Shown: positions 1 through 5,948, counted from the stretch's first letter. The stretch is DNA of 7,325 bases from Actinomycetes bacterium (GCA_021800645.1 JAJYYT010000099.1:1-7325); one strand, 5' to 3'. The notes: generated by a model from the sequence alone, not told the origin. Numbers and translations are program-made.

Positions 1-595
1 GGCGGACGTGCACGTCGACCGTACGTGCCCCGCCGTAGTACTCGTAGCCCCACACCCGGTTCAGCAGCGTCTCGCGCGTGAACACCTTTCCGGGATGGGC
101 GGCGAGGAACCGGAGCAGCTCGTACTCCATGTACGTGAGGTCCAGCACGCGCCCGGCCACGGCGGCTTGGTAGGTCTCGAGGTTCAGCACGAGCGGCCCG
201 TGCTCGATGACGTCCGGGGCGCCAGCGCGTCCGGCCCGCCACAGAAGGTGCTCCATGCGTGCGGAGATCTCTGCGGGCCGTGACGGCAGGACGCAGAAGT
301 CGTCGAACAGGTCGTGGCGAAGCTTGAGCTCGCGGAGCTGGTCGTCTGCGATCACGAGCAGGAGCGGGCTCACGGGGTCCTCCCTGCGCCGGAGGTGTCG
401 GCAGAAGGCGACCGCTCGTGAGAGGTCGTCGGCGGCCGACACGACCGCGCCGCCCCAGCCGTCTTTCGTCTCCGACGCCTCGAGGGCGTCGGCGGCCTCG
501 AGGGTCGAGGCCGCGCGGAAGTCGAGCCCCCCCTCGCGCAGGGCCGCGTCGACCACCGGCAGCACCGGGTCGGGGAAGCAGACGAGCGGCTCCAT
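1..595 (-). CDS. GlnR-like orphan response regulator (OmpR/PhoB winged-helix family), 3' end outside the window
   Basis: This is a DNA-binding regulator, read from an ATG at 595-593 and still open at base 1, giving 198 residues; about 25-35 C-terminal residues are missing. Residues 1-118 form a degenerate receiver domain and residues 130-198 the winged helix. The stretch from GRVLDLTYMEYELL (148-161) through HPGKVFTRETLLNRVWGYEY (167-186) to RTVDVHVR (191-198) closely resembles actinobacterial GlnR as I remember it. The receiver lacks the beta-1 acidic pair. It has Ala/Ser near residues 53-55 where the phosphoacceptor Asp would lie, and no conserved Lys near 103-106, so classical phosphorylation is unlikely. 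GlnR is the global nitrogen regulator of actinobacteria and activates glutamine synthetase genes. Lying just downstream of glnII and glnA2 fits such a role, but target genes are inferred. Another atypical OmpR-family regulator remains possible. No clear Shine-Dalgarno precedes the ATG. Confidence 0.87.
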   Translation of the reverse strand, partial: MEPLVCFPDPVLPVVDAALREGGLDFRAASTLEAADALEASETKDGWGGAVVSAADDLSRAVAFCRHLRRREDPVSPLLLVIADDQLRELKLRHDLFDDFCVLPSRPAEISARMEHLLWRAGRAGAPDVIEHGPLVLNLETYQAAVAGRVLDLTYMEYELLRFLAAHPGKVFTRETLLNRVWGYEYYGGARTVDVHVR

Positions 596-615
596 CCCGC
601 TCAGTCTTGCCGGAA

Positions 616-674
616 CCCGTCGGCTCCCCCGCGCCCCAGCCCGTGGGCTCCCCCGCGCCCCAGCCCGTGGGCTC
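616..674. repeat. 24-bp GC-rich tandem repeat (2.5 copies) in the gap between glnA2 and the glnR-like gene
   Basis: Two adjacent 24-bp units at 616-639 and 640-663 differ at a single base. They are followed by the first 11 bases (CCCGTGGGCTC) of a third copy at 664-674. The array lies between the stop of glnA2 and the start of the regulator gene, so it is non-coding on the gene strand. The unit is almost entirely G and C, and each copy contains AGCCC-AC-GGGCT-type short inverted repeats on the minus strand. It may be a minisatellite or contribute to mRNA structure; no function can be shown. Confidence 0.85.
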
Positions 675-684
675 GGCTTCCCTT

Positions 685-719
685 GCCTCGGTGCCCGGGG
701 TTCACGAGCCGCCCGAGGC
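685..719 (-). terminator. Possible hairpin directly after glnA2
   Basis: A perfect 7-bp inverted repeat, GCCTCGG at 685-691 and CCGAGGC at 713-719, begins one base beyond the glnA2 stop codon. The 21-nt loop is GC-rich and could fold further. There is no T-tract on the minus strand. It could attenuate or terminate the glnII-glnA2 transcript or stabilise its 3' end. In such GC-rich DNA a chance repeat is also plausible. Confidence 0.3.
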
Positions 720-2054
720 TCACAGGGTCGGCAGGTAGCGGTCCAGCTCGAACCGCGTGACCGCGACGTTGTAGTCGCGCCACTCGGCCCGCTTGTTGCG
801 GATGAACCACTCGAAGACGTGCTCGCCGAGCGTCTCGACGAGGAGCTTCGACTCGGCCATCTCGTCCACGGCCTCCTTGAGGGAGCTGGGAAGCGGCCGG
901 ATCCCGAGCTTGCGGAGCTCGAGCTCGGAGAGGTCGAAGAGGTTCGCGTCGACCTCGGCCGGCAGGTCGTAGCCGTGCTCGATCCCCTGGAGCCCCGCGG
1001 CGAGCACGACCGCGAACGTGAGGTACGGGTTGCACGCGGAGTCCGGCGCGCGGTACTCGACGCGCGTCGACTCGGCCCTGGCGTGCTTGACGACGGGCAC
1101 GCGCACGAGCGCGGAGCGGTTGTTGCGCGCCCAACCGATGTGCACGGGCGCCTCGTAACCGCTCACGAGCCGCTTGTAGGAGTTCACCCACTGGTTCGTG
1201 ACGGCGGTGATCTCGGGAGCGTGGTGCAGCAGCCCGGCGATGAACTGCTTGGCGGCCTCGGAGAGGCCGTAGGGGTCGGAAGGGTCCGCGAAGGCGTTGC
1301 GCTCGCCCTCCCACAGCGACAGGTGGGTGTGCATGCCCGAGCCCTGCACGCCGGCCATCGGCTTCGGCATGAAGCTCGCGTAGACGCCCTCGTGGCGTGC
1401 GGTCTCCTTCACCACGAGGCGCACGGTCATCACCGTGTCGGCCATGGTGAGCGCGTCGGTGTAGCGCAGGTCGATCTCGTGCTGGGAGGGCGCGTCCTCG
1501 TGCTGGGCGTGCTCGACGGGGATCCCCATCTCTTCGAGGCGCAGCACCGTGCGGCGCCGGACCTCGCTCGAGCGGTCGTCGACCGAGAGGTCGAAGTAGG
1601 AGCCCGCGTCGAGGGGCTTGGGGCCTTCGGCGGGATCGGCGTCGGCGAAGTAGAAGAACTCCATCTCGGGGGCGACGAAGAAAGTGAAGCCCGCGCTGCG
1701 GGCCCGCTCGAGCGTGCGGCGGAGCGCGTGGCGGGGGCAGCCCTCGAAGGGCGTGCCGTCGAGGTTGAAGATGTCGCAGTAGACGGCGGCGACGGTCTCG
1801 TCGCGTGCGTGCCACGGGAGCACCTGGAAGGTCTTGGGGTCCGGGCGCGCGAGCACGTCGGCCTCCTGGACCCGCGAGAAGCCGTCGATCGAGGAGCCGT
1901 CGAAGGTCATCCCTTCGTCGAGCGCGTCCTCGAGCTCCGCCGGGGTGATGCTGAAGGCCTTCGACGTGCCCAGCACGTCGGTGAACCACAGCTGGACGAA
2001 GCGGATCCCTCGCTCTTCGACGGTCCGCAGCACGTAGTCGCGCTGGCTCTGCAC
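720..2054 (-). CDS. glnA2: Glutamine synthetase type I, GlnA2-like (not the adenylylated type)
   Basis: A 444-aa cytoplasmic GSI-family ligase that joins glutamate and ammonia using ATP. The N-terminal beta-grasp domain (about 1-100) contains DGSSIDGF (52-59) and R61, which aligns with the feedback-control Arg62 of Bacillus GlnA. The catalytic domain shows metal ligands E130/E132 (APEMEFF), E186 and E193 (QHEDAPSQHEID), H242 (GSGMHTH), the Glu-flap E301 (GYEAP), ATP-site NRSALVRVP (312-320) and R331/E333. The usual NLYDLP adenylylation loop reads NLFDLS (371-376), with Phe in place of the modified Tyr, so GlnE control is not expected. Length and sequence match mycobacterial GlnA2 (446 aa) from memory. 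The GTG at 2054 is chosen because VQSQRDYVLRT aligns with the GlnA2 N terminus; only a weak GAGA lies upstream. The gene starts 19 bp after glnII. Some Streptomyces GlnA2/GlnA3 paralogues glutamylate polyamines instead of ammonia, so the substrate is not certain. Confidence 0.95.
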   Translation of the reverse strand: MQSQRDYVLRTVEERGIRFVQLWFTDVLGTSKAFSITPAELEDALDEGMTFDGSSIDGFSRVQEADVLARPDPKTFQVLPWHARDETVAAVYCDIFNLDGTPFEGCPRHALRRTLERARSAGFTFFVAPEMEFFYFADADPAEGPKPLDAGSYFDLSVDDRSSEVRRRTVLRLEEMGIPVEHAQHEDAPSQHEIDLRYTDALTMADTVMTVRLVVKETARHEGVYASFMPKPMAGVQGSGMHTHLSLWEGERNAFADPSDPYGLSEAAKQFIAGLLHHAPEITAVTNQWVNSYKRLVSGYEAPVHIGWARNNRSALVRVPVVKHARAESTRVEYRAPDSACNPYLTFAVVLAAGLQGIEHGYDLPAEVDANLFDLSELELRKLGIRPLPSSLKEAVDEMAESKLLVETLGEHVFEWFIRNKRAEWRDYNVAVTRFELDRYLPTL

Positions 2055-2073
2055 GTGCGTTCTCGCGTCCGGC

Positions 2074-3090
2074 TCAGGCCCGGTCGCCTTCCTCCGCGCC
2101 GCACACCGTCGAGATGAGCAGCCGGCTCACCACGTAAGGGTCCATGTTCGCGTTGGGACGGCGATCCTCGATGTAGCCCCGCCTGTCCTTGGCGACCTGC
2201 CAGGGGATCCGGATGGACGCGCCCCGGTCGGAGACACCGTAGCTGAACTTCGAGTAGTGCTGGGTCTCGTGGTGCCCCGTGAGGCGCATCTCGATGCCGA
2301 AGCCGTAGTTCTCGACGTGCTCTTCGACGTTCTTCCCGAGCGCCTCGCAGGCCGCGATGATCGCGTCCCAGCCGTTCTCGGAGCGCATGGCCTTCGTCGA
2401 GAAGTTCGTGTGGCAGCCGGCGCCGTTCCAGTCCCCGAGGATGGGCTTGGGCTCCAGCGTCGCCCACACGCCGAAGTCCTCGGCGATCCGGAAGAGGAGC
2501 CAGCGCGCGGTCCAGAGCTGGTCGCCGCACTCGGGCGCCGGCAGGATCCCGATCTGGAACTCCCACTGGCCCATCATCACCTCGGCGTTCGTGCCCTCGA
2601 TCGCAAGACCCGCGCGCAGCATTGCCGCGGTCGTGCGCTCGACGATCTCGCGTCCGGGCATCTTGTCGCCGCCGACCCCGCAGTAGTAGGGGCCCTGGGG
2701 CGCGGGGAACCCTGTGGCCGGCCAGCCGAGCGGGCGTCCGTGCTGGAGGAAGGTGTACTCCTGCTCGAAGCCGAACCAGGGCTCGTGGGACGCGTAGCGC
2801 TCGGCGGTGGCGACGCACGCGTGGCGCGTGTTGGTCGGGTGCGGCTCCATGTCGACGTTCAGCACCTCGCACATCACGAGGACGTTGTCCTCCCCTCTCA
2901 GGGGGTCGGGGCAGACGAAGACCGGTTGGAGCACGCAGTCGGAGTTGTCCCCGGTCGCCTGGTTCGTGCTGGAGCCGTCGAACCCCCAGATCCCGGGCTT
3001 CTTGCCGGCGGCGACGATCTTGGTCTTGCTCCGGACGAGCGGTGACGGCTCGGTCCCGTCGATCCAGATGTACTCGGCTTGGTAGCTCAC
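2074..3090 (-). CDS. glnII: Glutamine synthetase type II (GlnII, eukaryote-like)
   Basis: A 338-aa GSII-family glutamine synthetase, the shorter class otherwise typical of eukaryotes and found in actinobacteria and rhizobia. It makes glutamine from glutamate, ammonia and ATP in the cytoplasm and acts as a decamer in characterised relatives. Visible motifs are AEYIWIDGT (5-13), WGFDGSSTNQA (35-45), metal-binding FEQEYTF (108-114; E109, E111), NAEVMMGQWEFQIG (168-181), DWNGAGCHTNFST (220-232; H227), SDRGASIRIPWQ (287-298) and YIEDRRPNANMDPYV (306-320; E308). The full length matches Streptomyces GlnII as I recall it. The start is GTG at 3090, supported by AAAGGA eight bases upstream and by the family N terminus; a longer open frame to 3420 has no homologous sequence. 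GSII enzymes lack an adenylylation site, so control is probably transcriptional, from the shared region with nadE. Confidence 0.97.
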   Translation of the reverse strand: MSYQAEYIWIDGTEPSPLVRSKTKIVAAGKKPGIWGFDGSSTNQATGDNSDCVLQPVFVCPDPLRGEDNVLVMCEVLNVDMEPHPTNTRHACVATAERYASHEPWFGFEQEYTFLQHGRPLGWPATGFPAPQGPYYCGVGGDKMPGREIVERTTAAMLRAGLAIEGTNAEVMMGQWEFQIGILPAPECGDQLWTARWLLFRIAEDFGVWATLEPKPILGDWNGAGCHTNFSTKAMRSENGWDAIIAACEALGKNVEEHVENYGFGIEMRLTGHHETQHYSKFSYGVSDRGASIRIPWQVAKDRRGYIEDRRPNANMDPYVVSRLLISTVCGAEEGDRA

Positions 3091-3098
3091 GCCCGTCG

Positions 3099-3104
3099 TC
3101 CTTT
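3099..3104 (-). promoter_or_regulatory. Ribosome binding site of glnII
   Basis: AAAGGA on the minus strand lies 8 bases before the GTG at 3090. It decides the start in favour of this GTG over the upstream extension of the frame. Confidence 0.7.
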
Positions 3105-3131
3105 CTGCCGTGCCTCCAGCGCCCGTGCCTC

Positions 3132-3146
3132 CTGCAGCTCCTGCAG
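3132..3146 (-). other. Short hairpin at the predicted 5' end of the glnII mRNA
   Basis: CTGCAG-GAG-CTGCAG on the minus strand gives a 6-bp stem with a 3-nt loop. It lies one base from the start site predicted from the -10 at 3154-3159, so the mRNA would begin with a hairpin. Such structures can stabilise transcripts. Both arms are themselves palindromes, so alternative pairings exist. Confidence 0.35.
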
Positions 3147-3153
3147 TGGGCCC

Positions 3154-3159
3154 ATTACA
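3154..3159 (-). promoter_or_regulatory. Candidate -10 element of the glnII promoter
   Basis: TGTAAT on the minus strand lies in a locally AT-richer patch (CATTACAC on the plus strand) within a very GC-rich region. A start near A3147 would give a leader of about 57 nt before the GTG. No good -35 hexamer is present at 16-18 bp spacing, which would fit an activator-dependent promoter with the half-sites at 3181-3220 just upstream. Confidence 0.5.
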
Positions 3160-3180
3160 CCAGCGCCGCGTGGCGTGGCC

Positions 3181-3220
3181 GTGTCCGGCGTGTGAACAGC
3201 GCGTGAACCAACGCGTGGAT
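3181..3220. promoter_or_regulatory. Candidate operator: four GTG half-sites at 11-12 bp intervals
   Basis: GTGTCC (3181), GTGAAC (3192), GTGAAC (3203) and GTGGAT (3215) recur at 11, 11 and 12 bp, roughly one helical turn. As five-base cores the two central sites read TGAAC, six bases, TGAAC. This is the spacing of the published GlnR box (five-base sites separated by six) and of PhoB/OmpR direct repeats generally. Relative to the predicted glnII start the array spans about -34 to -73, a typical activator position. It also lies 61-100 bp upstream of the nadE start. The bases match the Streptomyces GlnR consensus only loosely, so assignment to the GlnR-like protein encoded here is inference. Confidence 0.42.
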
Positions 3221-3267
3221 CCACCGACCCGGGTCCACCGGCAAGAGGCGCTGCCGGTGCGTCCCCG

Positions 3268-3273
3268 TAGGCT
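3268..3273 (+). promoter_or_regulatory. Candidate leaderless -10 element of nadE
   Basis: TAGGCT fits TANNNT and is followed by exactly seven bases (GGGCACC) before the nadE ATG. Transcription would therefore start at or next to the A of the start codon, the hallmark of leaderless actinobacterial genes. No Shine-Dalgarno sequence precedes the ATG, and no -35 hexamer is convincing. Confidence 0.55.
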
Positions 3274-3280
3274 GGGCACC

Positions 3281-5218
3281 ATGTCGCTCCGGGTCGCGAT
3301 GGCCCAGCTGGACATGGTCGTGGGTGACCTCGAAGGCAACGTCGGGCGGGTCCTCGACGCGCTCGGGCGCGCCGAGGCCGCGGGCGCGCAGCTCTGCGTG
3401 CTCCCGGAGCTCGCGATCACCGGCTACCCGCCGGAGGACCTGCTCTTGAAGTCGGGCTTCGTCGCCGACAACGAGGCGGCGCTCGCCGAGGTCGCAAGGG
3501 CGACCGGGGACTGCGCCGCGGTGGTCGGCTTCGTCCAGCGGCTCGCCGGCGAGACCGGTGCCATGGCGGGGGCGGGCACGACGGGTGCCGAGGCGAGGAC
3601 CGTCACCTGGGCGCACCGTTACCCCCACCTCGCCAACGCTGCGGCAGTCTGCGTCTCCGGGCGCGTCGCAGGCGTCTACCACAAGCGCCTGCTCCCCAAC
3701 TACAGCGTCTTCGACGAGCAGCGGTGGTTCACTCCGGGCGACCAGCCCCCCGTCTTGTACCGTGTCGGCGGCGTGCGCATTGGCGTGTCGATCTGCGAGG
3801 ACGTGTGGGCGGACTGCGGCCCCGTCGCCGGGCTCGGCGCGGCAGGCGCGCAGCTGGTGGTGAACCTGAACGCGTCGCCCTACTCGCGTGGCCGGCGCGC
3901 GGAGCGGCTCGAGATGCTCCGCGACCGCGTGCAGGAGGCCGGCGTGGCGATCGTCTACGTGAACCTCGTGGGCGGCCAGGACGAGCTGGTCTTCGACGGG
4001 GCGAGCCTCGTCGTCGCCGCCGACGGCAGCCTCGTTGCCGCGGGCGCGCAGTTCGAAGAGGACTTCCTCGTCGTGGACGTCCCGGTGCCGGTGGGGACCG
4101 CGCCGAAGACCTCCGTCGTCGAGCTGTCCGGCACCGAGCCGTCCGGCACCGAGCCGTCCGGCACCGAGCCGTCCGGCACCGAGCCGTCCGGCACCGAGCC
4201 GTCCGGCACCGAGCCGTCCGGCACCGAGCCGTCCGGCACCGAGCCGTCCGGCACGAAGACCCCGGGCGCGGAGACAGCCTCCCAGGTGCCGGCCCCGCCC
4301 GTGCACGGGGTGCGGCCGCTCCCGACCCCGCTCGATCCCGTGGCGGAGGTCTACGCGGCGCTCGTCCTCGGGACCCGCGACTACCTGACCAAGAACGGGT
4401 TCGCCGGCGCGGTGGTGGGGCTGTCCGGCGGCATCGACTCCTCGCTCGTCGCGACCGTCGCAACCGACGCGATCGGGGCGGCCAGCGTCCACGGCGTCGC
4501 GATGCCGTCGCGCTACTCGAGCGAAGCGTCGGTGTCCGACGCGCGGGCGCTCGCGGAGCGGCTCGGCATCGACTTCCGGGTGGTGCCGATCGACCAGGCC
4601 CACCGCTGCATGCAAGCGGAGCTCGAGATCGCGCTGGGCTCGGTGCCCGCCGGGATCACCGACGAGAACCTCCAGTCGCGCATACGCGGCATGATCCTCA
4701 TGGGCATCTCGAACGCCACGGGCTGGATCGTCCTCACGACCGGCAACAAGAGCGAGACGGCGACCGGCTACTCCACCCTCTACGGGGACAGCGCCGGGGG
4801 CTTCGCGGTGATCAAGGACGTGCCGAAGACCCTCGTCTACGAGCTGTGCCGATACCGCGACGCCCGGGCGTCCGCAGAGGGGGCGGCCGAGCCGATCCCG
4901 GCTTCGGTGCTCGAGAAGCCGCCGTCGGCCGAGCTGCGTCCCGGCCAGCGGGACGACCAGTCCCTCCCGCCCTACGACCTGCTCGACCCTGTGCTCGAGG
5001 CCTACGTCGAGCGCGACCGCACGGCGCAGGAGCTCGTGGCCGACGGGTTCGACCCGGACCTCGTCGAACGCGTCGTCCGCCTCGTCGACAGCGCGGAGTA
5101 CAAGCGCCGGCAGGTGGCGCCCGGCGTCCGCATCACCAACAAGGCGTTCGGCCGGGACCGGCGGATGCCCATCACGAACGCCTACCGTCCGCGAGCCCAG
5201 GTCGCGTCGGATGGCTGA
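3281..5218 (+). CDS. nadE: Glutamine-dependent NAD+ synthetase (glutaminase plus synthetase domains)
   Basis: A 645-aa two-domain enzyme for the last step of NAD+ synthesis: it amidates nicotinic acid adenine dinucleotide using ATP and ammonia released from glutamine. Residues 1 to about 270 are a nitrilase-type glutaminase with the triad E43 (LPELAITGYP), K135 (YHKRLLPNY) and C172 (SICEDVW). Residues from about 350 are the synthetase, with the ATP loop LSGGIDSS (381-388), TTGNKSE (486-492), YSTLYGD (497-503) and IKDVPKT (511-517). The linker carries (SGTEP)x8 at 283-322. About 20 extra residues (roughly 88-117) precede the NAAAV motif. The ATG at 3281 is chosen because MSLRVAMAQLD is the family N terminus and a leaderless -10 lies seven bases upstream; the frame continues to 3110 without family sequence. 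Glutamine from the divergent glnII-glnA2 genes is its substrate. The stop overlaps the next gene by 8 bp. Confidence 0.97.
   Translation: MSLRVAMAQLDMVVGDLEGNVGRVLDALGRAEAAGAQLCVLPELAITGYPPEDLLLKSGFVADNEAALAEVARATGDCAAVVGFVQRLAGETGAMAGAGTTGAEARTVTWAHRYPHLANAAAVCVSGRVAGVYHKRLLPNYSVFDEQRWFTPGDQPPVLYRVGGVRIGVSICEDVWADCGPVAGLGAAGAQLVVNLNASPYSRGRRAERLEMLRDRVQEAGVAIVYVNLVGGQDELVFDGASLVVAADGSLVAAGAQFEEDFLVVDVPVPVGTAPKTSVVELSGTEPSGTEPSGTEPSGTEPSGTEPSGTEPSGTEPSGTEPSGTKTPGAETASQVPAPPVHGVRPLPTPLDPVAEVYAALVLGTRDYLTKNGFAGAVVGLSGGIDSSLVATVATDAIGAASVHGVAMPSRYSSEASVSDARALAERLGIDFRVVPIDQAHRCMQAELEIALGSVPAGITDENLQSRIRGMILMGISNATGWIVLTTGNKSETATGYSTLYGDSAGGFAVIKDVPKTLVYELCRYRDARASAEGAAEPIPASVLEKPPSAELRPGQRDDQSLPPYDLLDPVLEAYVERDRTAQELVADGFDPDLVERVVRLVDSAEYKRRQVAPGVRITNKAFGRDRRMPITNAYRPRAQVASDG
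4126..4254 (+). repeat. 15-bp perfect tandem repeat encoding (SGTEP)8 in the NadE linker
   Basis: GTCCGGCACCGAGCC occurs eight times without a single mismatch at 4126-4245, followed by nine bases of a ninth copy that then decays into SGTKTP. The unit is five codons long, so copy-number change keeps the reading frame. It encodes Ser-Gly-Thr-Glu-Pro at NadE residues 283-322, between the glutaminase and synthetase domains. Perfect identity at synonymous positions indicates recent expansion or homogenisation rather than old conserved sequence. The repeats abut directly, so this is not a CRISPR array. Confidence 0.98.
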
Positions 5219-5861
5219 GCAGGTGGAAGACGGTGCCGGGGTTGCGCAGGGCGAGCGTCGCGCGCTGAGGCTGCAGGAGGCCGCTGTCCGTCATGGCGCC
5301 TACCGCTGGGTGGAGCGACGCCTCTTCGAGCTCACCGGGTCCTGGGCCTCCGCTCCCGGGCTGCCGGACGAGGCGCGGGTGCTGCTCTTCGAGGCGAGCG
5401 CGCAGCACGCGTGGCACGCGGATCTGTGGAGGTCTCGGTTGCCCCTGCTCGCCGGCGTCGACCACGAACGGCTCACGCGGCCGATCGGGGCCGCGGTCGA
5501 GCCGCTGCTCGAGAGCCTCGCGCCGGACGCCTGGCACGGCGGCGAGGAGACCGCCGGGCGTCGCTTCCTCGTCGGGCTCGTACGCGTGGTCCTGCCGCGC
5601 CTGCTCGTGTCCTACCGGCGGTTCGCCGAGCGCCTCCAGCCGGTCGCGGACGGCCCGGCCATCCGCGCCCTCACCCTGGTCGTGCGAGACGAAGAGGAGG
5701 AGGTCGCCGCAGCCGAGGCCGTGGTCGGCCCCCTTCTCGCCGACCGCCGTCGTGCCCATGAGGCGGCCGAATGGACCCGCGTGCTCGACCGCCTGGCGGT
5801 CCACGGCGAGGCGGGCGACGACCCCCTTCTTCCCTGGCCGGAGGGGAACTCGCCCTCGTGA
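5211..5861 (+). CDS. Uncharacterised helical protein coupled to nadE, possibly ferritin-like
   Basis: A 216-aa protein with no signal peptide or obvious membrane segment. I do not recognise a named family. It looks almost entirely helical, with four long helices: about 17-43 (E35, E40), 54-78 (E61, H66, H69 in EASAQHAWHADLW), 113-143 (arginine- and leucine-rich, E140) and 148-172 (RDEEEEV, 159-165). Acidic and His residues in helices 1, 2 and 4 resemble a ferritin-like four-helix bundle with a di-metal site, but the canonical ExxH pairs are not clear, so metal binding is only a suggestion. The ATG at 5211 overlaps the nadE stop (ATGGCTGA, 8 bp), with AGG nine bases upstream. This indicates translational coupling and co-transcription with nadE. 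The C-terminal 45 residues are charged, then Pro-rich. Its role in NAD metabolism, if any, is unknown. Confidence 0.85.
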   Translation: MAEQVEDGAGVAQGERRALRLQEAAVRHGAYRWVERRLFELTGSWASAPGLPDEARVLLFEASAQHAWHADLWRSRLPLLAGVDHERLTRPIGAAVEPLLESLAPDAWHGGEETAGRRFLVGLVRVVLPRLLVSYRRFAERLQPVADGPAIRALTLVVRDEEEEVAAAEAVVGPLLADRRRAHEAAEWTRVLDRLAVHGEAGDDPLLPWPEGNSPS

Positions 5862-5866
5862 ACGGC

Positions 5867-5884
5867 AGGGCAGCGTCGCCCTTT
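5867..5884 (+). terminator. Weak candidate terminator after the nadE operon
   Basis: AGGGC (5867-5871) can pair with GCCCT (5878-5882) across a six-base loop and is followed by TT. It begins six bases after the stop of the 216-aa gene. The stem is only five base pairs and the T run is minimal, so it may be incidental. Confidence 0.25.
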
Positions 5885-5948
5885 CGGCTCAACAGGGGGC
5901 CTCGGGAGATGGAGCGAGCGGCCGGGCGGGGGCACTTGACCCCGCTTG

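Noticed and set aside
207..2117. Long plus-strand open frame (636 codons) antisense to glnA2 and the regulator
   Set aside because: The composition is typical of an antisense frame in high-GC DNA, it matches no family, and the opposite strand encodes an unmistakable glutamine synthetase and winged-helix protein.
3110..3280. Extension of nadE to an ATG at 3110
   Set aside because: The added 57 residues are Pro-rich, do not resemble NadE, and cover the predicted glnII promoter. The ATG at 3281 begins exactly at the family N terminus.
3091..3420. Extension of the glnII frame upstream to an ATG at 3420
   Set aside because: It would run antisense through the N terminus of nadE and both promoters. 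The GTG at 3090 has a good ribosome binding site and matches the family N terminus.
4126..4254. CRISPR-like array
   Set aside because: The 15-bp units abut with no spacers and keep an open coding frame; it is a coding tandem repeat.
3955..4254. Minus-strand frame rich in PDGSV repeats
   Set aside because: A 15-bp repeat without stops leaves other frames open automatically. The plus strand is clearly NadE.
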